DNA from: an uncultured Spirochaetales bacterium
GTDB lineage: Bacteria; Spirochaetota; Spirochaetia; Sphaerochaetales; Sphaerochaetaceae
Reading direction: 5' to 3'
NCBI GenBank assembly: GCA_949285145.1
Contig: CASDXQ010000018.1
Span: 1 to 64,000 of the forward strand
Length of the DNA stretch: 64,000 nt
In this document: piece after piece, positions 24,982-33,714 of the stretch
Numbering within the stretch: position 1 is the first letter of the stretch
Layout of the letters: each line of letters starts with the position of its first letter
The notes under the pieces: generated by a model
The model's input: only the letters and a program-made list of their open reading frames with translations
Database searches by the model: none
What the model was told of the DNA's origin: nothing
Translations under genes and position numbers: made by a program

Positions 24982-26298
24982 ATGAAACACTTTTCAAAGT
25001 TGTTCATCCTTCTGCTCCTGGCGGCATTTCAGCTGCCGGCTTCATCCGTGATAACTCTGAAAGAAGCCGTGGAGAGCGCGATGGAGAACAACACGGACCT
25101 TGCAACAGCTCAGGTAAGTCTTCAGACAGCGATACGGAACAACAGCCTGTCATCGTCATTCATCCCCGACATTTCAATTGAAGGCGGAGTATCGCTGTCA
25201 GGCATGAGCATCACGGACAGGACTGCCGGCACACTTGGCACCGATGTATCGCTGGGTATTTCCCTTTCCCTGGATTCTTCAGTCATTTCAGAAGCGAAGA
25301 TCAATGCAATTGCAGAAGAAAGCGCATTGCTTTCCTCTATCATGGCAGCAGAATCCGTTGAGGAATCAGTGACGCTTGCCTACTGGAACATTGCACTCAT
25401 AAAGGACAGCATCCACAGCGCAGAACTTGCACTGCAGGATGCCAGTGAAAGGCTTAAATCACTTGAAAGCCAGTACGAAGCGGGCTCTCAGGACCTCATG
25501 GATGTTAGAAACGCCGAACTCGATGTGCTGAATTATGAGAACAGTCTGGCAGGCTATGAAGCCCAGCTGGAGCTGGCGTACATAGCATTCAGCCAGCTGA
25601 CCGGAATCACCTCACGTGATTTCGAAACAGAGGAAATACCGGTGCTGCCAAAGCTGAATCTGCCGGATGCAAAGACACTTGAGGCTTTATACAGCAGTAA
25701 CAGCACAATGCTTAAAAGCCTCGAGAAAAACATTGAAAGCGCACAGGCCCAGAAGGACAGCACAAAATCATCCCTGCAGCTTCCATCAGTATCGATTTCA
25801 GCTTCCTATGACTTAGGCCCGACTGTTCCTGCCGGCAGCTGGAATGATTACCACACGGACAGAGGATCTGTCACGGTGGGCTTCACAATTCCAGTTTCCG
25901 CATGGATTCCCGGTTCAGATGAGGATCTGAGCGTGAAAGCGGCACAGGATGAGGTGACGAAGGCCGCAATCAGTCTTGAAGACGGCAAGAATGAGTTTCT
26001 CTATTCCCTTGAAGAAGCCCTCTCTTCATACAATCAGGCACTGCTCAGTCTCAGTATAGCAGAAAGGACACTCAGCATAGCAGAAGAAACATACAGACTT
26101 GCTCAGGAACGCTATGAAGCCGGACTTATCAGTCTTGAGGATGTCTCTGAAGTACAACGTGACATGCTTGATGCTGAGCTTCAGGTATCAGGATGCAGGA
26201 TTGAAATCCTTACGAGCCTGTATTCAATAGCTTTCGATACCGGTCTTGAACTTGATGATCTCGTCACACTTTACACAGCGGAGGAAACAAATGAATAA
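24982..26298 (+). CDS. TolC-like outer membrane efflux protein
   Basis: About 438 residues. Signal peptide MKHFSKLFILLLLAAFQLPASS, then two repeated OEP domains of long helices: LKEAVESAMENNTDLATAQ near the N-terminus and the second repeat from about residue 210, with AEETYRLAQERYEAGLISLEDV near the C-terminus. It forms the outer membrane channel of the tripartite pump encoded next. AGGAG lies 8 nt before ATG 24982. The stop overlaps the adaptor start by 8 bp. Confidence 0.92.
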   Translation: MKHFSKLFILLLLAAFQLPASSVITLKEAVESAMENNTDLATAQVSLQTAIRNNSLSSSFIPDISIEGGVSLSGMSITDRTAGTLGTDVSLGISLSLDSSVISEAKINAIAEESALLSSIMAAESVEESVTLAYWNIALIKDSIHSAELALQDASERLKSLESQYEAGSQDLMDVRNAELDVLNYENSLAGYEAQLELAYIAFSQLTGITSRDFETEEIPVLPKLNLPDAKTLEALYSSNSTMLKSLEKNIESAQAQKDSTKSSLQLPSVSISASYDLGPTVPAGSWNDYHTDRGSVTVGFTIPVSAWIPGSDEDLSVKAAQDEVTKAAISLEDGKNEFLYSLEEALSSYNQALLSLSIAERTLSIAEETYRLAQERYEAGLISLEDVSEVQRDMLDAELQVSGCRIEILTSLYSIAFDTGLELDDLVTLYTAEETNE

Positions 26299-27226
26299 AG
26301 AAGGACACAATTCATCACTCTTTGACAGGGTGATGACACTCATCATAACGGCAATATGTCTCATAACGGCATTCTTCATCATAATGAACATTCTGAAACC
26401 GGAAGAAGAGACTCTTTCAATCCGGATGGAAAACAATGAGGAGAGCGTCACAAATGTAAGTGTTGAATATGCACAGTACTCATCTCTCACTTCATACACC
26501 CGTCTCTACGGCGATATCGTCAGCTGTGATGAACCTGTTGACATCTATGCCGATGTTCCGGGAAAGGTAACATCAGTGCTCGTCAGGAAAGGCGACATGG
26601 TTGAAAAAGGTCAGACTATCGCTTATGTGAGCCAGAATAAGGCAGGCTACAGCTATCAGGACAGTCCGGTGGTCAGCACCGTGAGCGGAGAAGTGCTCAC
26701 TCTCAACGTCGCACAGGGCGACAACATCACGGCATCAGAGGCAGTTGCCGGCATACTCACGGACAGCGGGCTTAAAATACAGACAGAAGTCCCCGAGCGC
26801 TATATAGCTGTGCTGGAGAAAGGAGAAACATCCACCTTCACCGTCAGATCTTATCCTGAACGGGTGTATGAAGGGCGCCTTTCATATATAGCACCGGTTG
26901 TCGACACCTCCACCCGTACGGTCAGTATTGAGCTGAGTGTGGAAGGTGATGACGAAGGCCTTATGCCCGGCATGGCGGCAACAGTATCCCTTGCCGTCGA
27001 GTCTGTATCAGACGTGATCACTCTTCCGCTCAGCGCTGTTGAAGAAGATATCAGCGGCAGCTATGTGTATGTCGTCACCGGCGGCATCAGTGAAAAGCGC
27101 TATGTTGAGACGGGTCTTGATGACGGAGAGCGCATTGCAGTCATTTCCGGCCTGAACGAAGGCGAGGCTGTCATTGTATCAGGTGCAGCATCAGATGGCA
27201 CCGGTGTTCAGATTGTGGAGGCTTGA
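26291..27226 (+). CDS. RND efflux periplasmic adaptor (HlyD/AcrA family)
   Basis: A 311-residue membrane-fusion protein with an N-terminal anchor (about 13-35). The lipoyl halves are DVPGKVTSVLVRKGDMVEKGQ and STVSGEVLTLNVAQGDNI with almost no helical hairpin between them, followed by a beta-barrel domain (about 170-240) and the C-terminal membrane-proximal domain. GGAGG precedes ATG 26291, inside the end of the outer membrane factor gene. The stop overlaps the pump start by 4 bp. Confidence 0.92.
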   Translation: MNKEGHNSSLFDRVMTLIITAICLITAFFIIMNILKPEEETLSIRMENNEESVTNVSVEYAQYSSLTSYTRLYGDIVSCDEPVDIYADVPGKVTSVLVRKGDMVEKGQTIAYVSQNKAGYSYQDSPVVSTVSGEVLTLNVAQGDNITASEAVAGILTDSGLKIQTEVPERYIAVLEKGETSTFTVRSYPERVYEGRLSYIAPVVDTSTRTVSIELSVEGDDEGLMPGMAATVSLAVESVSDVITLPLSAVEEDISGSYVYVVTGGISEKRYVETGLDDGERIAVISGLNEGEAVIVSGAASDGTGVQIVEA

Positions 27227-28131
27227 TCATGACAGTTTCAGAATTATCAGTAAGACGACCGGTGCTGATGACGATGATCTATGTGCTCATCGCCATCATT
27301 GCCGCAATATTCCTCACCCGCCTTGAAATCGCACTTTTCCCTGAAACGGACATGCCTGTCATCTCGGTCATGGTCAGCTGTGAGGATGCGGGACCTGAGC
27401 TTATCGAGCAGCAGGTGACAAAAACACTTGAAGATTCGCTTTCATCCCTTGAGAACATCGACACGATGACAAGCATGTCCAGTGAAGGAAATGCGGTTAT
27501 TGTTCTTGAATTCGATTACGGCACGGATCTTGATGAAGCGGAGGAAGACATCAACAGCATTGTCACAATGCTGTCAAGAATGCTGCCTGACTGGGCGGAC
27601 AGTCCACAGGTCATGAGAATGGATTCGATTTCAACCTCAACTGTAATGACACTCTCATTTACAGGAAACTATGATCCGGACACCCTGCAGATGATCGCAG
27701 AAGATGACATCGCGCCGCTTCTTGAAAGAGTCGAAGGCGTTGCTCAGGCTGAAGTCTCCGGCGGCGGGGAAAGATCATACCGGATACAGCTTGATGAGGA
27801 ACGTATTCACTCATATGGACTGACTGTATCTCAGGTGATGAGTGCTGTATCAGGAGAGAATATACAGGCTTCGAACGGAGAAATCATTCAAAACGGACTG
27901 GATTACAAGATATCCATGGATGAAAGATATTCTTCCATGCAGGATATCGAGGACACTGTCATAACAGTGAGGAACGGAATCCCCATAAAGGTAAGCGATG
28001 TCGCAACTGTCAGCATGGATGAAGATGACAATGCAAGGGAAAGCTACCTTGACGGAGAGAGGATCATATCGATATCCGTCCCGTCACAGCAGATTCAGAA
28101 AGCAATGAGACAACTGTCGCAAAGGCTGTGA
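27223..28131 (+). CDS. RND efflux pump, N-terminal part (frameshifted)
   Basis: Encodes residues 1 to about 286 of an RND inner membrane pump: the first helix (VRRPVLMTMIYVLIAIIAAIF), then the porter domain PN1/PN2 (DIAPLLERVEGVAQAEVSGG). After ISISV (28080) the frame reads SQQIQKAMRQ and stops at 28131. The neighbouring frame continues the family sequence with VTADSESNETTVAKAVREALP. One base appears to be missing near 28081-28083. Unless corrected, the product cannot be a pump. Confidence 0.85.
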   Translation: MIMTVSELSVRRPVLMTMIYVLIAIIAAIFLTRLEIALFPETDMPVISVMVSCEDAGPELIEQQVTKTLEDSLSSLENIDTMTSMSSEGNAVIVLEFDYGTDLDEAEEDINSIVTMLSRMLPDWADSPQVMRMDSISTSTVMTLSFTGNYDPDTLQMIAEDDIAPLLERVEGVAQAEVSGGGERSYRIQLDEERIHSYGLTVSQVMSAVSGENIQASNGEIIQNGLDYKISMDERYSSMQDIEDTVITVRNGIPIKVSDVATVSMDEDDNARESYLDGERIISISVPSQQIQKAMRQLSQRL

Positions 28132-30383
28132 GGGAAGCCCTCCCCTCCATTCAGGCAACACTTGATGAAGGTCTGAAGCTGGAAATAGAGAGAGACTCCA
28201 CAACAATGATCAGCGACACGATGGATGAAGTCTACAACTCCGCTGTGCAGGGTGTTCTCTTTGCAGCCCTTGTGATCTTCATCTTCCTTCGCGGCATCAA
28301 GAGCACGATAATCATCTCGCTGTCAATGCCGGTGTGTATCCTGATAACACTCATGTGCATGTCAGTCGCAGGCATCACGGTCAACAGCATGAGCATGGCA
28401 GGACTGATCCTCGGAATCGGAATGATCGTTGATGCTTCGATCATCATTCTTGAAAACACATATGCACTGCGTCTGAAAGGAGAACAGAGTGCAGCCTCCG
28501 CCATACTGGGCAGCCGGAACATGTTCAATGCGATTCTCGCATCCACCCTGACAACAATCTGCGTGTTCCTACCCATCCTCATATTCCAGAATGAACTCGG
28601 CATGATCGGCATAATGTTCCGCGATCTCATCATAACGGTATGCATCTCTCTCGCCTGTTCCATATTCGTGGCCGTCACCCTCGTGCCTGCCCTCTGCGGT
28701 TCCATCCTGCGTCTTACGACACGAACGCAGAAACCGCTCAGGAACAAACTGCTCAGGAGGATTGACGATGCCTGCATAACATTTGAGAACATGCTGAGGA
28801 GTGCATATGCGAAAGTACTCAGCTACTTCCTTGACCACAAGTCAAGACTCATCATCCCACTTGTGCTTCTCTTCATCCTCAGTGTACAGAGCCTCGGTTC
28901 TCTCGGTATCTCGCTCACACCTCAGATGACAAGTGACGATGAAGTCTCTCTTTCCCTCACAATGCCGCCCGGAACGACAAAATCCGTCGTAAGGGAGGCT
29001 CTCTTTGAGATGTATGACAGGATTCTTGATACTCTCCCCGGGGATGCATATGAATCAATATCTGTGAACACATCACAGTCCGCCTCAGGCTCGATAAATA
29101 TCAATCTGCCCGATATCACAGAGCAGTTGTACTCACCATCGGAAATTGAGGAAATGATAAGACCGCTCTTCACTAGTACAGACAGCGGGCAGACCTGGAT
29201 ATTCTCAGGAGGAAGAGGACTGTCCTCCAGCGGCATTGACGTGGAAATCAGAAGCGATGACACAGATGCGGCAAAGGTTGCAAGCGACAGCATAGCTGAA
29301 ATCCTTTCCCAGGTTGATGGAACAGACAATATTGAAAGTGACCTTGAAGACGGAGCTCCGCAATATACGGTAAAGATGAATAAGGATGCGGCACAGGATC
29401 TGGGAATCAGCACATCTGATGTCTCCGATGCGCTGACAACTGCCCTGACCGGAATGACGGTAAGCGAACTTACAGCATTCAACAATGAAGACACATATGA
29501 TCTTGACATCATCTATCAGGAAGAAGATGTGAACACGCTTGAAAAGCTTGAAAGCCTGCTCATCGAAACAGGAAGCGGTGTATCTGTACGCCTTGACAGC
29601 GTAGCCGAAATCGAAGAATCGAGTGCCCCCAGAACCATCATGAGAGAAGACAAGATGAGAATCAACCATGTCACTGCCGACATCATGGACGGTTACAGTG
29701 CAAGCGATGTGCAGAATGCCGTGAACCAGGCACTTGATGAAAAACTCGTCATTCCCGAAGGTGTGACGATATCACAGGGCGGCGAGATGAGCGACTTCAT
29801 GGAATACGTCCCTACACTTGTTGTGATAGTCCTTCTGGCCCTGCTCCTCGTATATGCGGTCATGGCGGCACAGTTTGAATCTCTCATCGATCCGCTGATC
29901 ATATTCGCAACCGTGCCTCTCCTTCTCATCGGCGTAGTGTTCATACACATCACATACAATCAGGATTTCACGCTCTTCAGTTTTGTGGGAATCATCGCAC
30001 TGATCGGTGTTGTCGTGAACAACGGCATCGTGCTCGTCGACTGGATCAACCAGCTGGTAAGACATGAACGCATCGATGTCCGCACGGCCTGTCTGTCGGC
30101 AGCACGCTCAAGACTGCGGCCGATCCTCATGACGACACTCACAACGATCATCGGTCTCATCCCGATGGCATTCTTCCCCGGAGAAGGTTCTGAAATGCTC
30201 CAGCCAATCGCACTCACATTCATCGGCGGAATAACAACCGGAGCCTTCCTCACACTGCTTCTCTCACCTGTCCTCTACTCAATACTCAACAGAAAAAGAG
30301 CAGAGAAAGTCAGCAATCCAGAATCCCTTGAAAACCAGCTGCTCTCATTCGACGAGAGGAGAAGAAAGGGAGAATTCAGTTAA
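28128..30383 (+). CDS. RND efflux pump, C-terminal part (frameshifted)
   Basis: 751 residues from GTG 28128 holding the remaining eleven membrane helices, the second porter domain and the docking loops. It includes GIGMIVDASIIILENTYALR (the proton-relay helix has Asp but Ala-Ser where many pumps have Asn) and GVVVNNGIVLVDWINQL. GTG overlaps the preceding stop as GTGA, but starting inside the first porter domain makes no structural sense, so this is the second half of a broken gene of about 1040 residues. Confidence 0.85.
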   Translation: MREALPSIQATLDEGLKLEIERDSTTMISDTMDEVYNSAVQGVLFAALVIFIFLRGIKSTIIISLSMPVCILITLMCMSVAGITVNSMSMAGLILGIGMIVDASIIILENTYALRLKGEQSAASAILGSRNMFNAILASTLTTICVFLPILIFQNELGMIGIMFRDLIITVCISLACSIFVAVTLVPALCGSILRLTTRTQKPLRNKLLRRIDDACITFENMLRSAYAKVLSYFLDHKSRLIIPLVLLFILSVQSLGSLGISLTPQMTSDDEVSLSLTMPPGTTKSVVREALFEMYDRILDTLPGDAYESISVNTSQSASGSININLPDITEQLYSPSEIEEMIRPLFTSTDSGQTWIFSGGRGLSSSGIDVEIRSDDTDAAKVASDSIAEILSQVDGTDNIESDLEDGAPQYTVKMNKDAAQDLGISTSDVSDALTTALTGMTVSELTAFNNEDTYDLDIIYQEEDVNTLEKLESLLIETGSGVSVRLDSVAEIEESSAPRTIMREDKMRINHVTADIMDGYSASDVQNAVNQALDEKLVIPEGVTISQGGEMSDFMEYVPTLVVIVLLALLLVYAVMAAQFESLIDPLIIFATVPLLLIGVVFIHITYNQDFTLFSFVGIIALIGVVVNNGIVLVDWINQLVRHERIDVRTACLSAARSRLRPILMTTLTTIIGLIPMAFFPGEGSEMLQPIALTFIGGITTGAFLTLLLSPVLYSILNRKRAEKVSNPESLENQLLSFDERRRKGEFS

Positions 30384-30418
30384 GGAAAAACCTGTATTTC
30401 TGTACGGTTATCCATATT

Positions 30419-30457
30419 GCCGGTCAGACGTCCCCTTCTGGCCGGCTCTTTCATTTT
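30419..30457 (+). terminator. Terminator of the efflux operon
   Basis: GCCGGTCAGA (30419-30428) pairs with TCTGGCCGGC (30437-30446), including one G-T pair, followed by TCTTTCATTTT. Confidence 0.78.
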
Positions 30458-30602
30458 CAGGATCAGAGGTACCATGCATGCACAGATGAAAGCATCATTC
30501 AGAACACCTGAAAACAGTACATTCCATCATTCTTTTCAGAATTGACATGCAAAATTCATTTTCAAACATAAGGAACACATAATGTGCAAATAACTTATAT
30601 TC

Positions 30603-31307
30603 ATGATAAGAATATTCATACTTGATGAAAACGAAAAAGACAGACTGGATATCTCCAAGTATCTGGCATTGTTCGAATATGATGTCACACCCTACCTGAC
30701 AAGCGGTGAATTCCTCACTGCACTGAACCGCAAGATTCCTGATGTCGCGATAATCAGTCTTGATATGTCTGATACCGACGGTTTTCAGCTTTTAAAGACA
30801 ATGAAACAGAAATATGATTTCCCGGTTATCGTCATCACTGAAAAGAAAAGCGAATCAGACCGCATTCTGAGTTTTGAACTCGGCTGTGAAGACTACCTCA
30901 TAAAACCGTTGTCGAAAAAAGAACTTGTCCTGCGCATCAATGTCATATTCAGAAGAATGTCCCGGGAAGAAGGCAGTGAAGATCTCAATCTCCACACATG
31001 GAAACTGAGGAATTCGCAACTCACACAGAATACGAAGTCACATAAATTCACTCTGGACGGAGAACCGCTTGAGCTCACAAATGCAGAATGGCGCGTCCTT
31101 TCATATCTGAGCACGAATGCCGGCATACTGCTGACCCGTGAGCAGATAATAGACAACTGTTTCGATTACCGCTCTGACTCCTATGACAGAATAGTTGACA
31201 CACATGTGAAAAATATAAGGAAAATGCTGGGATCCTATGCACAGGAATGGATTGAGACTGTGCGCGGATACGGTTACCGTTTTTCAGGACAGCCTGTGAA
31301 AATATAA
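30603..31307 (+). CDS. OmpR-family response regulator with atypical receiver
   Basis: 234 residues: receiver domain (1-118) and C-terminal winged helix (about 140-230) with LTNAEWRVLSYLSTNAG, TREQI and VDTHVKNIRKML, and GYGYRF. In the receiver, acidic residues Asp8/Glu9, Thr79-type switch and the Lys of IKPL are present. The phosphoacceptor position in PDVAIISLDMSDTDG aligns to Ser52 rather than Asp; Asp54 is two residues away. It may therefore work without phosphorylation. No histidine kinase gene is near. It lies between the efflux operon and the porin gene, both possible targets. Confidence 0.88.
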   Translation: MIRIFILDENEKDRLDISKYLALFEYDVTPYLTSGEFLTALNRKIPDVAIISLDMSDTDGFQLLKTMKQKYDFPVIVITEKKSESDRILSFELGCEDYLIKPLSKKELVLRINVIFRRMSREEGSEDLNLHTWKLRNSQLTQNTKSHKFTLDGEPLELTNAEWRVLSYLSTNAGILLTREQIIDNCFDYRSDSYDRIVDTHVKNIRKMLGSYAQEWIETVRGYGYRFSGQPVKI

Positions 31308-31448
31308 GAAATCTCCATGTTTCTACAAAAATCACATTTTGTTCAAAATTCATCTCATTTTTTTCACTTCAACTCTTTACCTTTCACATTTCTTCTACAC
31401 TGAAGGATGTGAGAATTCAGGTATTCTACACAAAAAAATGGAGATTAA

Positions 31449-32531
31449 ATGATGAAAAAAATTCTCGCATTGGTACTGGTAATCTCACTTGTAAGTGCAA
31501 GTGTGTTTGCCGGTGTGTCTTTCAGCGGCAGTGCAACTGCAGGCTTCCAGTTCAACTATGACGAAGAGAACTGGGAAACACACCTCTACGGTGATGACGG
31601 CGATGACACAGATACCGCATCTGTTAACCTTTCAATCGCAGATGACAACGGACTGTGGACAGTACTTCTTGAAGGCACACCAGCACTTGATTCGTCAGGT
31701 TCTCTTGCAGGAGACGTGACAGTCGATTTCGGCAAGATGATCTTCGGTGCCGACTCTCCCTTCTCCCTGACAGCAGGAATGGCGGCAAACGACAGGTCAA
31801 CAACACTGAGAGCTTATTCAAACCAGTCCGGAAAAAGCTTTGACCGTGTGAGAACAGCCGACAATGGTTATTTCGCCACACTCGGTTTCGCATATGGCGA
31901 CCTTGTGCAGGTTCAAACTGCACTTGCTCCGAAACTCACTGGTTCCAAGACTGTCCAGAAAGCAGATCTCACAACAGGGGTTGTTTCCGAAGTAAAAGAA
32001 ACCGATACAATCTACAGAGGTGACTTCACGGCATCTGCACTTGTGACACCGGTTGACGGTATCGCAGTTTCCGTGGACTATGTCCTCAACGGTGAAGACG
32101 ATCAGGATAACGGTATTTTCGGCGCTGCTGCCGATATCAATATCGGTAAACTGCTTGGAACAGACTTCACAGCCGGTGTTTCCGTTGCAGACAGATACAA
32201 CTTCGAGAAAGGCAATGATTTCGCAGTCACAGTGTACGGCGGCATTGATCTCATCGAAGTCGCTGTTGAATATGCATACACAAAGGATGAAGCTCACTCA
32301 CTGTATGCGGGCATCGACCTGAACCTCATCGATAACCTCGGAATCGGTCTTTACACAGGTGCTGATGATGTCACTGACTATGAAAACACATATTATGTCG
32401 GAACGGATCTTTCCTACACATACACCAACATTACTTTCGGCTTCGGCCTTGAGTATGCTGAAGCAGCAGCCGGATTCAATTATGACAACGGCGGCCTCAA
32501 CATCGTTCCTTACGTATCAGTCGCATGGTAA
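31449..32531 (+). CDS. Beta-barrel outer membrane porin-like protein
   Basis: A 360-residue protein with a signal peptide (MMKKILALVLVISLVSASVFA) and alternating amphipathic strands to a C-terminal aromatic residue (PYVSVAW), the usual outer membrane sorting end. Short Asp/Gly-rich turns separate the strands. It resembles porins abundant in Sphaerochaeta-type spirochetes, but I cannot name it. GGAG is 5 nt before ATG 31449. A strong terminator follows. Confidence 0.82.
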   Translation: MMKKILALVLVISLVSASVFAGVSFSGSATAGFQFNYDEENWETHLYGDDGDDTDTASVNLSIADDNGLWTVLLEGTPALDSSGSLAGDVTVDFGKMIFGADSPFSLTAGMAANDRSTTLRAYSNQSGKSFDRVRTADNGYFATLGFAYGDLVQVQTALAPKLTGSKTVQKADLTTGVVSEVKETDTIYRGDFTASALVTPVDGIAVSVDYVLNGEDDQDNGIFGAAADINIGKLLGTDFTAGVSVADRYNFEKGNDFAVTVYGGIDLIEVAVEYAYTKDEAHSLYAGIDLNLIDNLGIGLYTGADDVTDYENTYYVGTDLSYTYTNITFGFGLEYAEAAAGFNYDNGGLNIVPYVSVAW

Positions 32532-32571
32532 TGGTTACGTTATCATAATTCCTATTTGATTAATCTTTTCT

Positions 32572-32611
32572 GCGGCAGCGGACGGTTTCTCCCCGCTGCC
32601 GCTTTCTTATT
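32572..32611 (+). terminator. Terminator of the porin gene
   Basis: GCGGCAGCGG (32572-32581) pairs with CCGCTGCCGC (32593-32602), then TTTCTTATT. Confidence 0.88.
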
Positions 32612-32646
32612 CGCACCCTCTGAAGGAAATGTTATATAATGATGCC

Positions 32647-33204
32647 ATGCAGGCATTCAGTGAAGACATAATTACAGAAAGGCTGTGTCTCAGCAGGATT
32701 CGGGAAAGCGACAGGAAACACATCGCCCCCATACTGCAGAACAAAGATGTGATGTATGCATGGGGACATGCCTTCAGCGATGATGAGGTTGACAGATGGA
32801 TTGCAAACCAGCTCAGACGCTACAGGGAAGAAGACGGACTGGGCCTTCTTGCCGTAAGGCTGAAGAAAAACAGAAGCTTCATCGGCCAGTGCGGCCTGAC
32901 TTACCAGATGGTGAGAGATGAAAAAGTCGTTGAGGCCGGTTATGTCTTTTCCGATAAAGCATGGCACAAAGGCTATGCGACAGAAGCGGCATCAGCTGCA
33001 GTTGACTATGGATTCAGCAAACTGTCTCTTCCTGAGATATGGGCAATAATAAAGGAAGACAACTTTGCCAGCATGAAAGTCGCTGAAAGACTCGGCATGA
33101 AGCCTTGCACCAGGATTGACAAGGTGTACAAAGGAAGGACCATGCCTCATATATGTTATAGAATTACAAAGGAAGAATGGGAAAAACCTGACGCTGAATC
33201 ATGA
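32647..33204 (+). CDS. RimJ/RimL-type GNAT acetyltransferase
   Basis: About 185 residues. The N-terminal ITERLCLSRI, the central EAGYVFSDKAWHKGYATEAASAAVDYGF and NFASMKVAERLGM are typical of the ribosomal-protein-alanine acetyltransferase-like branch; the acceptor is unknown. ATG 32647 is preferred: TATAAT (32635-32640) ends 6 nt before it and no SD is at a workable distance. The frame is open to ATG 32629. The 3' end overlaps the DUF5655 gene by 6 bp. Confidence 0.85.
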   Translation: MQAFSEDIITERLCLSRIRESDRKHIAPILQNKDVMYAWGHAFSDDEVDRWIANQLRRYREEDGLGLLAVRLKKNRSFIGQCGLTYQMVRDEKVVEAGYVFSDKAWHKGYATEAASAAVDYGFSKLSLPEIWAIIKEDNFASMKVAERLGMKPCTRIDKVYKGRTMPHICYRITKEEWEKPDAES

Positions 33205-33567
33205 AGCGGCATCTGCTGCCTCATTAATCCAGATCATGAGTTCATCATCAATGTCGCATAAGTTCCTTACAAGAACATGATGTGTAAAGCGCCCCGGACA
33301 GGGATTGCTGCACACACATCTTTCATTACCATTCATATACGGAAGGGAAAATGTCACCGTGATGAACACATCTCCCCTTTCCGCCTTCCTTTTCACTGGA
33401 AGGAATGACACGCATGCAAACATGCGGGAGAGAAAAAAAGATATCTGGGTTTTCGAAACCTTTACTCTTGCATCAGGGACATCATGCATCAGCCTCTGCC
33501 TGAAAACCTCATACAGGTGCAATGACTCATTTCTGCCGGCAAAAAACAGTTTTTCCTCTTCATTCAT
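33199..33567 (-). CDS. DUF5655-type protein
   Basis: About 122 residues beginning MNEEEKLFFAG. The pattern of a short helical region, KTQISFFLSRMFACVSFLP, ITVTFSLPYM and THHVLVRN, then DDELMIWINEA, matches my memory of DUF5655 domains, small proteins of unknown function often said to be nuclease- or transporter-associated. ATG 33567 lacks an SD; TACAGT ends 6 nt upstream on the minus strand. The frame is open to 33603. Confidence 0.7.
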   Translation of the reverse strand: MNEEEKLFFAGRNESLHLYEVFRQRLMHDVPDARVKVSKTQISFFLSRMFACVSFLPVKRKAERGDVFITVTFSLPYMNGNERCVCSNPCPGRFTHHVLVRNLCDIDDELMIWINEAADAAS

Positions 33568-33714
33568 GCTATTACTGTAACATTTTTGACACCCTCTTCC
33601 CACCGTAAAATTTAACTTTGAATATCTGATTGGATTTAAAAATTTTACTTGCAGGCGATTTGTACACGGATTTAGAATTATTCCAACAGAACAAACACAC
33701 TAAGGAGGCAGAAA

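Noticed and set aside
28070-28131. Programmed -1 frameshifting in the RND pump
   Set aside because: No slippery heptamer or downstream stimulator is visible at the frame change; a lost base is simpler.
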